Below, one piece after another: positions 23,106 through 34,274 of a stretch of DNA of 64,000 nucleotides. Each line of letters begins with the position of its first letter. Position 1 is the first letter of the stretch. The stretch lies in assembly GCF_008728515.1 (NCBI RefSeq), contig NC_044978.1, forward strand, positions 7,335,771-7,399,770, written 5' to 3'. The notes under the pieces were generated by a model. The model was not told where the DNA came from, ran no database searches, and saw nothing but the letters and a program-made list of their open reading frames with translations. Source of the DNA: Papio anubis (Eukaryota; Chordata; Mammalia; Primates; Cercopithecidae). A program made the position numbers and the translations under genes.

Positions 23106-24487
23106 ATTCTTAAGTAAAGCTGTGAAAATTGTACAATAAGTAGTAAAAAAAAGTTTTTGAAATTTTTGTCCAGATATATTTAGTACATTCTTTCCCAAAG
23201 GTTGATCCCAATATGCAGTGAAATTGAATGACAAGTCGATTCTAATTTCAAGTTCTTCCTCCAGAAGGGACTATTTCCAGGTCCCCAGGAAATCCGGAGA
23301 GAATTCTTAAATTGGTTTCTTGGGAGCTTCCCTGCTCAGTGATGCCCTAATTTACACTTCATAATTTGCAGCCTGCACGTGAGGCATTCTTGAACAGTCT
23401 GAACTGAAAAGAAATTCTTATCATAATTAATTTTTAAGGCAGCAGGGACTTGGTTATGCGGTTACTCAAAGCCAACAACAGAAGAAGCAATGTCAATGAT
23501 GTCAATGTGACAACAGGTCAAAACAACACAGCCATGCCTTTCACGTCACCACTGAGCTGATGTGTTTGCTTTCTAAAGATGCAACTTCATTTCATGATGC
23601 CATTTGCAAAGCACTACAGCCCACTGCTTGCTTGGCTTAAGAACTTCTGACACTACAGTCTACCCTCTTTTAAAAAGAGTGAAAAAAATATGTAGCTATC
23701 CGTTGATAAACAAGCATCTTTATTGGATGATACAAATTTGCATGACTTCAGAGATGTTTCAAGACACAGGAACACATTTACATTACGAATAGTTTTAATA
23801 CAGAAGAAAAGGAAGACTGCGCTTGGAGATGAGAGGTACTTTAACAGAAATATTTCAGAATTTATCTCAAAACAGTTTTTTTCTAAGCACAGTGGGATTC
23901 ATTTCGCACAGAAACTGCCCAATATAAAAGCCAAGTTGCAAAGCTGTCCCTGGGACTTGACCTTCAGCCAATGGTCATCCAGAATGATGAGCTCCAGCAA
24001 GAACCTGGAAGATCTAAAGGGCCATTTCGGCCCCTGAGGTCATGGTTGGGAGGACTTTGGCTAGTTGGTATGGACTAAGTTGCAAATCAAGAATTGAATA
24101 TTCCTTATTGATTAGACAATGTTTGGACTGTTTTTCTTTTTTTTTTTTTCACAGCTTTTTTCATTTTCTTTTCTTTTATTTTAAAAGAACCTTAATACAC
24201 ATAAAAATAGATCTGATCCATATAAATGTGAGAGCAGAAATCTGAGTTTTCTTTGATTCTTCCTGTCACATTTTGCTTTCTTGCTTGCTCTTATTGCACA
24301 AAACAGGAAGATAGTTATGACTAGAGGCTAAACATTTACTAACAGAAGTCTTTTCTTCTGGATTCTCTGGGAAATGCTCAGAGGGTATTTCTGAGCAACA
24401 AAGGGGAATTAAGACTATACAACTCATTTATTTCATCTTTCAAAGTCATACATAAAGCATGAAATAAGGGGAGAAACGTTGATCTAG

Positions 24488-24620
24488 AGGTAAGAGTATA
24501 TAGTGTCAGGGCTGTGTTTATTGCTCACTTGGCCATTAGCTCTCTTGAGTGATGTTGGATGATCCTTAGCCTCTCTAAGCCCTCACTTACTTTGGAGATA
24601 ATGTCCTCTCTATCTACTTT
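24488..24620 (+). mobile_element. Probable MIR fragment
   Basis: Weak but ordered MIR wording: 'aggtaagagtatatagtgtc', 'ccattagctctcttgagtga', 'ccttagcctctctaagccct'. Confidence 0.45.
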
Positions 24621-24649
24621 TCCTCAGTGTGGTTGGCAGTGAGAAGAAG

Positions 24650-24720
24650 GTGAGATAATAAAGGGTGATGGTGAGGGTGAAGATGGAGATGAAGGGGGGT
24701 GAGGACAATGAAGGCAGATA
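24650..24720 (+). repeat. Purine-rich 'ggtgarg' low-complexity tract
   Basis: Repeated gatgg/ggtga/gaagg words without a strict period. Confidence 0.5.
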
Positions 24721-25466
24721 CAATGGCTCAGAGAAATGTGGATTTTGACTAGTCTATCAGGGAAACTTTCATTTTAAAAATGTCACTTCTCTGATGACAT
24801 TGCACACGTTTCAGAAATTACTTTCTGAAGGCTACCTTGCAAGCTGATCAGTGATGAAACCATCTCAATCTCTGGAATAACTGGATTGACTTCTTTGGCA
24901 CTCAACTTTTTATTCTTTGCACTTATATCAATTCTTAGCTATCAGGATAATGTATAGAATAGGCATGTGGCTTCCAAAATGGGATAATTAATGATAAGGA
25001 CAGAAAACTCCTCATCTTTCCACACGGAGATAAGTCTTCTAAGTGGGTCACATAAAAAACAGAATTTCCAACTGTTGTTGATTTATTGGTTTGCCATTAT
25101 GACTAACCTGGCATGTTTTCATAACAGCCCCTACCTTGACATACCTATAGTTTGGCGTATATCCGTTCATCAATCCTCATGTCAATGCTAAGAGTGTACA
25201 ACCATATCCACAGGATTCTGCCCTCACAGCAGTCAGAGTGGAACTAAAGTTTTCCCTTAGTGGCCCTGAGCTTAATAATCTCTTTCAACTGATTTATCTG
25301 GGTAAGTATTACAGTGGAAAAATTATAGCAATATTCTATTTTTAATTTGATAAAGGCTCTAGAAACTTCCTGACAAAACTGGTCATTTCAGAGAACAGTC
25401 CTGGAGGCCATGCCTCTCAAATTATGGTCATATGTGGCAAAAATAAATCTTCACCAGAGTAGTTCG

Positions 25467-25483
25467 TGTGTGTGTGTGTGGTG
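25467..25483. repeat. Short (GT)n microsatellite
   Basis: About eight GT units. Confidence 0.8.
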
Positions 25484-25744
25484 TCTGAGAGAGAAAGTTA
25501 TGAATGGATCATTGTCTACGGATGACTGGAGTCGATCATATAGTAATCACAGTGACAGTAACTGAAACTGCATCAACCACAGTCCAGTATTAATTCATTT
25601 CATGGCCACAAATGTGTTAAATGAAGTCAAATTTTCATCTGTCTTATAACTGGAATATCTACCCCTCCAAACACCAAATGTACATCCATGAGAATTAGAA
25701 ATTCCTGTAAAACAGGAGGCTGCTTGGCACATAGGGCAGGATTA

Positions 25745-25860
25745 TAACAATCAGGCAGACTTAACTCAAATTCTATTTCTCTAGCTTACTAGATAGAACT
25801 GAACATATTTGTTAACCTCAATGTCCTCACCTGAAAAATAGGGAAATAACAGAATTTCTT
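25745..25860 (+). mobile_element. MIR SINE, first part (split by an L1)
   Basis: 'aatcaggcagacttaactca', 'cctcaatgtcctcacctgaa', 'aaatagggaaataac' follow the MIR text; the L1 begins right after. Confidence 0.65.
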
Positions 25861-26664
25861 TATTATTATTATTATTATACTTTATGTTCTAGGGTACATG
25901 TGCACAACGTGCAGGTTTGTTACATATGTATACATGTGCCATGTTGGTGTACTGCACCTGTTAACTCGTCATTTACATTAAGTATATCTCCTAATGCTAT
26001 CCCTCCCACTTCCCTCCACCCCACGACAGGCCCTGGTGTGTGATGTTCCCCACCCTGTGTTCAAGTGTTCTCATTGTTCAATTCCCACCTGTGAGTGAGA
26101 ACATGTGGTGTTTGGTTTTCTGTCCTTGCGATAGTTTGCTCAGAATGATGGTTTCTAGCTTCATCCATGTCCCTACAAAGGACATGAACTCATCCTTTTT
26201 TATGGCTGCATAGTATTCCATGGTGTATATGTGCCATATTTTCTTAATCTAGTCTATCATTGATGGACATTTGGGTTGGTTCCAAGTCTTTGCTATTGTG
26301 AATAGTGCTGCAATAAACATACGTGTGCATGTGTCTTTATAGCAGCATGATTTATAATCCTTCGGGTATATACCCCATAATGGGATGGCTGGATCAAATG
26401 GTATTTCTAGTTCTAGATCTTCGAGGAATTGCCACACTGTCTTCCACAATGGTTGAACTAGTTTACAGTCCCAGTGTAAAAGTGTTCCTATTTCTCCACA
26501 TCCTCTCCAGCACCTGTTGTTTCCTGACTTTTTAATGATCACCATTCTAACTGGTGTGAGATGGTATCTCATTGTGGTTTTGATTTGCATTTCTCTGATG
26601 GCCAATGATGAGCATTTTTTCATGTGTCTGTTGGCTGCATAAATGTCTTCTTTTGAGAAGTGTC
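25861..26664 (-). mobile_element. L1PA-type 3' end, 5'-truncated
   Basis: Minus-strand L1: tail reads (TTA)n on the + strand, followed by the reverse of the L1 3' UTR ('gtacatgtgcacaacgtgca', 'catgtgccatgttggtgtac') and of the ORF2 end. About 0.8 kb remain. Flanked by an imperfect 17-bp duplication: 'aaataacagaatttctt' (25,844-25,860) and 'aaacaacactatttctt' (26,667-26,683), 14 of 17 alike. Confidence 0.95.
26249..26623 (-). pseudogene. L1 ORF2 C-terminal remnant
   Basis: A 124-codon open stretch on the minus strand translates the C-terminal part of the L1 ORF2 protein (reverse transcriptase/endonuclease), with the readable words REMQIKTTMRYHLTPVRM, GNNRCWRGCGE and DPAIPLWGIYPKDYKSCCYK. It lacks the endonuclease and polymerase domains, which were never copied into this truncated insertion. 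It ends early where a tryptophan codon has become TAG (26,246-26,248), and the stretch near 'LLHWDC' looks two residues short compared with other copies. It is a dead fossil with no expected function. Confidence 0.9.
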
Positions 26665-26666
26665 AG

Positions 26667-26775
26667 AAACAACACTATTTCTTTTACAGAGTTTATATAA
26701 AAGTTCAATAAAATCATGGGTAACACATTTAGTACAGAGTACACATCATGTGTTCAGGAAATATTTACTTGCTAC
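26667..26775 (+). mobile_element. MIR SINE, second part
   Basis: Continues the MIR cut at 25,860: 'agttcaataaaatcatggg', 'caggaaatatttacttgc'. Divergence is high; the assignment leans on position and order. Confidence 0.5.
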
Positions 26776-27020
26776 AATGATTACTATTACCAGTAAAGAT
26801 CTTAAATAATTTCATATATAGAATGTCTTTGTAACTTAGAATTGTTAGCATTGAAAACTAATTTTCCAAAACCATTTTTATCGTCTTTCGTTTATAACCT
26901 TCCTGTCACATCCATGCATAACCCTAAGGACAGAACGTGCCGCAGATCTGAGGTCCGTTGAGAGGTACGGCACTGTCCTTGGCCCAAACAGGTCATATCC
27001 CACTCTTAAGACCTATGACC
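26776..27020. other. Unique spacer
   Basis: No feature recognised. Confidence 0.5.
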
Positions 27021-27327
27021 TGGGCTGGCACGGTGGTACACAGCTATAATCCCAGCACTTTGGGAGGCTGAGGCAGGCAGACTGCTTGAGCCCAGAGGTT
27101 CAAGACCAGCCTGGACAACATGGCGAAACACTGTCTCTACAAAACACACAAAAAATTAGCTTGGTGTTGTGGTGTGTGCCTATAGCCCCAGCTACGTGGG
27201 AGGCTGAGGTGGGAGGATCACGTGAGCATGGGGAGGTCAAGGCTGCCGTGAGCTGTGATGGTGCCACCACCACACAGACAGAGGCCTGTCTCAAAAAACA
27301 AAACAAAACAAAACAAAACAGAACAAA
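27021..27327 (+). mobile_element. AluJ-type element
   Basis: Diverged Alu with 'gcccagaggttcaagacc', 'gcctggacaacatggcgaaa' and a (CAAAA)n tail. Short duplication 'acctatg' at 27,011-27,017 and about 27,329-27,335. Confidence 0.93.
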
Positions 27328-27335
27328 AACCTATG

Positions 27336-28634
27336 TCTAATTTCCAACCTTTCTCACTTCCAGTTGCCCCTGGGGGCCCCCAGTGCTGGAAACAGGTTGT
27401 AAACTTCTTATCACTACCCCACCCCCCAACAATCATTCAGGTTTGATCACTTCTGTGTCTGTGACCCCCTGGCAAATTCCAGTGGCTCTTTTTCTAAGTC
27501 GGCAAAGGACATTATGAATTCTGTGGTTAAATAAACGGTACTTACTGGAGAATCCGTTCTTTGCAGCTGTTTTCTATCTTCCTTGACTTGTTATACTGAC
27601 TTGCTTTTTGAAAATAAAAGTGAAACTGCACCTCAAAGAAACTGCTTAGCTCTCTCTAGCAACTCCACTGTCTACAACAATCTCAACCTACAATATATTC
27701 GAATTGAAATGTTTCCCTACTTTTTTGGCCTGCTTTTTTTTCACCAGTATTTTCAAAAACATCTGTTCCCAAGGCAAATCTTAAAGTATGCTTTCATTTT
27801 TACGTTAGCACCTGCACAGATAAATGTTTTGGAAGTAATGATACCATGATTCATTTTTAGTATAATTTAGGGCCAAATTATAGAATTTTTTTCAAAATTA
27901 GGGATATTAAAAAACCATGTACACATAAATCTTCAGACATAAATTCAACTTTTAAAATGTAAATCTTCCATTTTGGAAAGATGTACAGATATCAAACATT
28001 TAGGTAAATCATGAAACACGTTATCAATCATCTACATTTTCAAAGAGCAATGTTAAAAACAAAGAAAAATCAAAATGATGGGCTCTTCCTGGCTTTATCT
28101 CCCTGGCTTTATCTCCAGCTTTTGTTCTAGAGGTGGATTTTCACTCTTCACTTAAATACTATAACAATGTGCCTATTATTTAGGAATAAAATGTATCTTT
28201 TGTTGTCCTAATATCTATTTTCATCTTTGCTTCTTGACTCTTGAGGATGCCAATCTGACAACTTTTTACCCCTCAAAGTGGCTTTTAGCTGTTTATTAGA
28301 TACTAAGTCCTTCCTGCCATTGATTATTTTTAAATTCTGGAAGACTGCATTTTATGAATGTTTTTTTCCATCATTATCCTAAAGATTGATGTTAGCAAAC
28401 TATAAAAAAAGAATGCAAGCAAAAAATAAAGAAAAAGTATGTAATACAAGGCTATATCATTCACAACAGTAAAAGGGTTAGATAACTTTTTGCTACAATA
28501 GTATTATAAGTTTATATTTAATTAGTGAGAAACTAATAAACATTAAAATGTTACATATGAAAGATCATTGAGAAACAAAGTCCAAAATGTAGTTGCTATT
28601 ACTGTTTTCCATCTGCATACTATATAGAAAATGG
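27336..28634. other. Unique sequence
   Basis: AT-rich with no recognised repeat. A + strand frame of 88 codons (27,583-27,849) has no known features. Confidence 0.5.
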
Positions 28635-28662
28635 AGGCTGGGCACGGTGGCTCACGCCTGTA
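28635..28662 (+). mobile_element. Orphan Alu head, about 28 bp
   Basis: 'ggctgggcacggtggctcac' plus 'gcctgtaa' is the start of an Alu and nothing more. The DNA after it is not Alu. A complete AluY begins about 110 bp downstream. Confidence 0.75.
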
Positions 28663-28770
28663 ACTTATTCAGAATAACTAAGCTAAGCTCACCTGGACTG
28701 ATACTCAAACGAAGTCTGTATAACTAACCTCAGCTAGACCCTCACTGTTACTTTAAAAAATCCTATTATA

Positions 28771-29118
28771 CGCCGGGCGCGGTGGCTCACGCCTGTAATC
28801 CCAGCACTTTGGGAGGCCGAAACGGGCAGATCACGAGGTCAGGAGATGGAGACCATCCTGGCTAACACGGTGAAACCCCGTCTCTACTAAACATACAAAA
28901 AATGCCCCCCTCCAAAAAAAATTAGCTGGGCGTGGTGGCGGCGCCTGTAGTCCCAGCTACTCGGGAGGCTGAGGCAGGAGAATGGCGGGAACCCGGGAGG
29001 CGGAGCTTGCAGTGAGCCGAGATCGCACCACTGACTCCAGCCTGGGCGACAGAGCGAGACTCCGTCTCAAAAAAAAAAAAAAAAAAAAAGAAAGAAAGAA
29101 AGAAAGAAAGAAAAGAAA
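28771..29118 (+). mobile_element. AluY-type element with a (GAAA)n tail
   Basis: AluY text with an extra 'tgcccccctcc' plus A-rich insertion in the middle linker (about 28,902-28,920). The 3' tail is A(n) followed by (GAAA)n (about 29,069-29,118). Confidence 0.94.
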
Positions 29119-31256
29119 ATGCAAATTCACTACCTTAGATTTCAATATTTTGTCATTCCTATCAACAACATGCTGAATAACAAAACATCAAAACCCAGTG
29201 TGAGGCAGGGAGTGCTGCAGACACTATAGGATGTGACTATACGGTGTCTGTGACTATACGATGGTTTGTTTTTTAAAGCACTCTGTTGCAGGTTTGGTGT
29301 TTCTTAAGCAATGAAATATTTTCCTATTATTAATAGGAAAGAACATGTTTTGCAGAACTGTATAAACAGACTCATTATTTTACAATAAATTCTATCTAGA
29401 ATAATTTTGTTATAGTTACTTTGGGAAGCCAGTTGTGACCTCAAGAGTGGTATTGACTTGGTCACATGCAGATATTCAATGACTTTATTTAAATGAAGAG
29501 TTCTTAACCTCAGTTGAACTTAGGAGTAAAATCTCATAAATACCTTTAAAAAATGTAGTGAATCAAAATAAATGTTAAACTGTAATAAAAACAATCATGA
29601 GACAGCTCGATCATGAAAAATTGCTTGACTCAGAGAACTTTTAAAGGTTAGAGCTCTATTAAAGGTATTTTTTTTTTTAAGAAAGCAATATGAGAGGAAA
29701 AACACAAGGAAGAAAAAGATTAATACACTCACTGCCTACTTTTTGTTTTATTATGCTCATTTTTTTTCTAAGAGGTTACCATTTTTGCAGCTGGTCAGAA
29801 ATATCACATTCCTAGATGTTTCGGAAGGTTTTATATGACTAAGCTTAACCATACCTCAACTTGAATAACACATTAAGCAGCTGTTGAAGATAAAAACATA
29901 TTATGGATATGTGGATGGAGACATCAATGAGAATAAAGCAACTTCTCTAGGTGTGTGAATTAAGACTACCCATTTCCCATATTATTCAAATTTTCACAAA
30001 TATTACAGCAGCTAACCACAGGGATTCTAAAATACAGGCTCCAGGGGCTTTTTAGTGGAGACAATCTCTTAGTACTTTTACAAGTATGGTTAAAAGTTTT
30101 ATTTTTAATTAATTTAACATATGGCATGTTGGGGAAGCAGGGGGATTGAATTTATTATAAGGTGTCTCAGGATGACATACATGCCAAGAAACTCTTTTTA
30201 AATGACTCCAAGTAGCTCAGGAAAACTGCACTCTATATGGTGAAAACAAAGCAAAAGCATAACAGGTCACAATTGAAAACACTGCAGCTGAATTACATGT
30301 CAAGTTTCACTCGGAAATAATTTTCTTAAATTTCAATAAGCAATAATTTATTTCATCTTGATGTATTTTAAGCTCTTCTGTTTCTTGACATATTGGCAAT
30401 TTAGCACACTTAAAATACTGGCATATGATTGTTTACCCACTGTCATATATGAAAACAGAGGGAAATGATACCTCTATGCTAATAAAGCTTACTTTACATT
30501 AGTTTAAAATTTTTTAATGCAATTTTTTCCATCCTGGTCTGCCTCTCTTATCATGCCGAAGGAATAAATGAATATGTAAGAGCTGATTTCTAGTAAAAAG
30601 AAATGTTCAAACCTGGCTGCCAGTCAAAGGGTTCATATACAACATAATAGATGTATATTACCTGTTTCCAATTTCAGAGCAAAATAATTTCAGAGAGTAC
30701 TAATTTTGGTCATAACATTACATATTTCTTAAAGACATGAAAGTCAAACTGACTTCCTTTCTACTGCCAAAAAATCTATAGCACATTTCCGACATTTGAA
30801 ATGCTACATTCTCTTTTGGAATCAAAGACAACAGTGCCAGAATGATGACACAACCAAGCATTCAAATGTGCCATGAGGCTTGAAAATTGCTGTGGTCAGA
30901 AAGCACAGCTAAAGAAGCAAGGAAAAGCTGCCCTTTCTTCTCCCTCCTGTTAAAGGCCATCTGAAATCTATAGGCTTCTGGAAAAAAATAGACTTAATGG
31001 GTATTAAGATATTTCGAAATGCTATGCTGATTAACAGTGTGTCACCAATTAGTGTTCAAGGCAGAAAATTTACCCACCAGTTTAGACAACACAATAATGA
31101 AGGTTGAAAACTAGTAAAGTAGCACAAGTGAAATCAACTGAAGAGCTGAAAATTGTTTTACTCTGTCACAGGCATAGAAGATTCAAAATTAAATGTAAAG
31201 CTGATAGCTATTTTGTACCTTTTTTCTCTATGTGAATTTGGTATCTACATTTATCT

Positions 31257-31290
31257 TTGTGTGTGTGTGTGTGCGCATGCACATGTGTCT
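31257..31290. repeat. (GT)n with GCGCATG interruption
   Basis: 'gtgtgtgtgtgtgtgcgcat' and following alternating purine/pyrimidine bases. Confidence 0.85.
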
Positions 31291-32199
31291 GTGAGAGATT
31301 TTTGAATAATTATTTCATATATTATTTAAACAGCAAAGCTTTTAAATAGTCCCACAATAGATCTTTGAGATATTTTATAAGGATTTATTTCACACATCTC
31401 CTTAGATTAGTTCAATATTATACATATTTTAAAGTGAACTACATTTCTGTGCAAGTTTAGAATCAGAATTCCTATTTTAAAGATTTACTTCAATCCATTG
31501 CTTCAAACCCAAACTGCTATGGTAATTTTTGGAAACGTAATTGCATGCATTTAAAAATAAAGCTCGGTTTCCTCATGCACACACATCATGAAATTAAATT
31601 ATTAAAAGCTAATTTTTCTGTGAAGCATAGTATTTTTTCTACACTGGTTATTAAAATGATAGATTTTACTTAGTTCTTCTTTTAAAAGAAATTAATCACA
31701 CTATCCCCTTCCAAATACATTTAAAGTACTTTGCAAAATTTAACAACATACACAATGAGGGATAAATTTTGACAGATCCACAGAGAGCAGAGAACATGAC
31801 TGTTAGCAAAATAAATCCTGGTTTGGTCTGGTATGATATCAAAAAAGTCCACTCACCATAGTTAGACATAAAATTTGACTAGGAGTTTCCTAGCAACTAT
31901 TGCAAAAATGAAAATGTTACGTTTACATAGTTGCTGCTTTCTAAAGGAACGAAATTAATTTATTTGCAAGAAAAATTTTTTCTAGAAACTAAGTTTGGAA
32001 GAAATATATTGTATCATCTCTGTATATAAAAGATAATAAACAAAATCTTCAACTATTGTGTTATAACTTCTATGATTGTCTCACTATGCTAACATATTCC
32101 AACAATAGTACACTTTTGTGGTACAGAGTAAATTATATTCTCATTGACATTATTATCTACTTGATTTAAGACATTTGTTAAAATTAGTGTTTATAGGAC

Positions 32200-32285
32200 T
32201 GTGTTCTCAACTAGGTTGAAAGGTCTTCTAAGGTAGGAACTGTCCTGGATCTGCACCCCTTGCACTGTTTATTAAATAAAAGATA
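32200..32285 (+). mobile_element. Probable L2 3' end
   Basis: 'aggtcttctaaggtaggaac', 'gcaccccttgcactg', 'ttaaataaaagatatt' resemble a worn L2 end. Confidence 0.4.
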
Positions 32286-32468
32286 TTTCACTTCTTTCCA
32301 TTAGGAGCTTGAATTATATACCTGAAATGGTAGTTTAGCTGGGAATAGAAATCTAGGTGGGCACTTATTTACTCTCTGTATTTCAAAAGCATTTGGGGAA
32401 AATCTTCTGTTTGCCATCAGTGCTCATGAGAACACTTCTGTTTGGGAGTTGTTCTTTTGTAGATAATG

Positions 32469-32772
32469 TCTTTTCTTTTTTTTTTTTTTTTTGAGACAGT
32501 CTCACTCTGTTGCCCAGGCTGGAGTGCAGTGGCATGATCTTGACTCACTGCAACCTCCGCTTCCCAGGTTCAAGCAATTCTTGTGCCTCAGCCACCTGAA
32601 TAGCTGGGAATACAGGCCCACACCACCATGCCCAGCTAATTTTTGTGTTTTTAGTAGAGATGGGGTTTCGCCATGTTGGCCAGGCTGGTCTCAAACTCCT
32701 GACCTTATGTGATCCACCTGCTTCAGTCTCCCAAAGTGCTGGGATTATAGGTATAAGCCAGCATGCCCAGCC
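32469..32772 (-). mobile_element. AluS-type element
   Basis: Full length, minus strand. Duplication 'tgtagataat' at 32,459-32,468 and 32,773-32,782. A further 'agataatg' follows the right copy. Confidence 0.95.
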
Positions 32773-32782
32773 TGTAGATAAT

Positions 32783-33209
32783 AGATAATGTATTTTCTCT
32801 CAGGTTACTGTAATATTTTTCTCTGTATCCCTAATGTTTTATATTTTCTCACCAAAGGTATCTTTTTTTTCCCTGCCTATCCATCAGTTCCGAAAAAACC
32901 TTAACCATTATTTCCTTGAAAGCTGCTTCTCTTCTATGTAACTGACTCTTTCTGATATTCATATTATACTTTGCAGACTATCATTTTATCCTTCATGTTT
33001 CTTATTTGCTCTCATTTTTTCAATCTTCATTTTCTTATATATAAGCTGTATCAGGTGGAATTCCTTAACACTACTTGTCAGGTCACTAACTTCTTCCAAT
33101 TATGTTGAATCTAGAGTTTATTTTACCTATTGTTTTTCGTTTCAAGAATCATTTTTCAGAATTTTCAGTAGTACTTTATTGTATATTCTGTATTTGTTTC
33201 ACTTGCTTT
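32783..33209. other. Unique sequence
   Basis: No feature recognised. Confidence 0.5.
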
Positions 33210-33228
33210 CATAATTTCTTATTCTTTT

Positions 33229-33517
33229 TTTTTTTTGAGACAGAGTCTCGCTCTGACGCCCAGGCTGGAGTGCAGTGGTGTGATCTTGGTTCACTGCAAC
33301 CTCCACCTCCCGGGTTCAGGTGATTCTCCTGCCTCAGTCTCCTGAGTAGCTGGGACTACAGGTGAGTGCTAACCCACCTGGTGAATTTTTTGTATTTTTA
33401 GTAGAGATGGGGTTTCACTGTGTTAGCCAGAATGGTCTCCATCTCCTGACCTTGTGATCCACCTGCCTCGGCCTCCCAAAGTGCTGGGATTACAGGTGTG
33501 AGCCACCGCGCCCGGCC
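33229..33517 (-). mobile_element. AluY/S-type element, left member of a composite
   Basis: Minus-strand Alu whose T tail follows the 19-bp word 'cataatttcttattctttt' (33,210-33,228). The matching copy is not at its own right end but at 34,256-34,274, beyond a second Alu. It carries private bases around 33,361-33,385 ('gtgagtgctaacccacctgg'). Confidence 0.93.
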
Positions 33518-33591
33518 AGTTAAATCATAACTTATTATACTAAAAAGTGACTTGTACACATCCATGAAGTCAATCTATTTCATCCTTAAAT

Positions 33592-33697
33592 GGATGGATC
33601 ACAAAGTCAGGAGATGGAGACCATCCTGGCTAACACAGTGAAACCCTGTCTCTACTAAAAATACAAAAAATTAGTCGGGTGGGTTAGCAGTCACCTG
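33592..33697 (+). repeat. Inverted copy of part of the left Alu
   Basis: A + strand Alu-like piece without head or tail. Its reverse complement follows 33,359-33,470 and shares the unusual 'gggttagca' ending, not found in normal Alus. The spacer 33,518-33,591 is unique DNA. Confidence 0.75.
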
Positions 33698-33943
33698 CTT
33701 TGATGACAGTGACCTTTTGGTCTAGAATGTCCTTCCCGGGTCTGTTTTCCATGCACCCTTTAAGACGCAGCCCAGGCTCATTTCACCTCCTCCAGGGAGT
33801 CTCCCCATCCCATCTTCCTGCAAGTTAGCTTCTATTGTTTCCACAACATTCACTATAGCTCTATCAGCACTTATTAGACTGTATTAAAATCTACCTGTGC
33901 TTGTCTTACTCACATTCTTAAGAATAATTACTGTGTTTTCTTC
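33698..33943 (+). mobile_element. Probable L2-like sequence inside the composite
   Basis: 'tttcacctcctccagggagt', 'cacttattagactgtattaa', 'tctacctgtgcttgtcttac' resemble L2 3' UTR wording on the + strand. Confidence 0.5.
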
Positions 33944-34255
33944 CTTTTTTTTTTTTTCCTTTCCTTTTGTTTTTGAAAGGGAATCTTGCTCTGTCGCCCA
34001 GGCTGGAGTGCAGTGGTGTGATCTCGGCTCACTGCAACCTCTGCCTCCTGGGTTCAAGTGATTGTCCTGCCTCAGCCTCCTGAGTAGCTGGGATTACAGG
34101 GGACTGCCACCACGCCTGACTAATTTTTGTATTTTAGTAGAGATGTCGTTTCACTATGTAGGTCAAGCTGGTCTTGAACTCCTGACCTCAAATGATCCAC
34201 CCACCTCGGCCCCCCAAAGTGCTGGGATTACAGGCGTGAGCCACCGCGCCCGGCC
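33944..34255 (-). mobile_element. AluS/Y-type element, right member of a composite
   Basis: Full-length minus-strand Alu ending 'gccaccgcgcccggcc', directly followed by the right target-site copy (34,256-34,274) whose partner precedes the left Alu at 33,229. Confidence 0.94.
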
Positions 34256-34274
34256 CATAATTTCTTATTCTTTT

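Larger units (their letters stand above)
20172..25728. other. Repeat-poor unique block
   Basis: AT-rich single-copy sequence with only old repeats (MIRs at 22,915 and 24,488) and simple repeats. Scattered frames under about 105 codons (for example 22,335-22,562, 23,723-24,037) show no family features. No gene called. Confidence 0.5.
29119..32458. other. Repeat-poor unique block
   Basis: Over 3.3 kb of AT-rich DNA with no Alu, L1 or LTR seen. It contains a short GT/GC run at about 31,257-31,290 and an L2-like 3' end at about 32,200-32,285. No frame of interest. Confidence 0.5.

Noticed and set aside
26249..26623. 124-codon minus-strand frame that looks like a real protein
   Set aside because: It is real protein text, but from L1 ORF2 in a 5'-truncated insertion, so it is annotated as a pseudogene fragment and not a gene.
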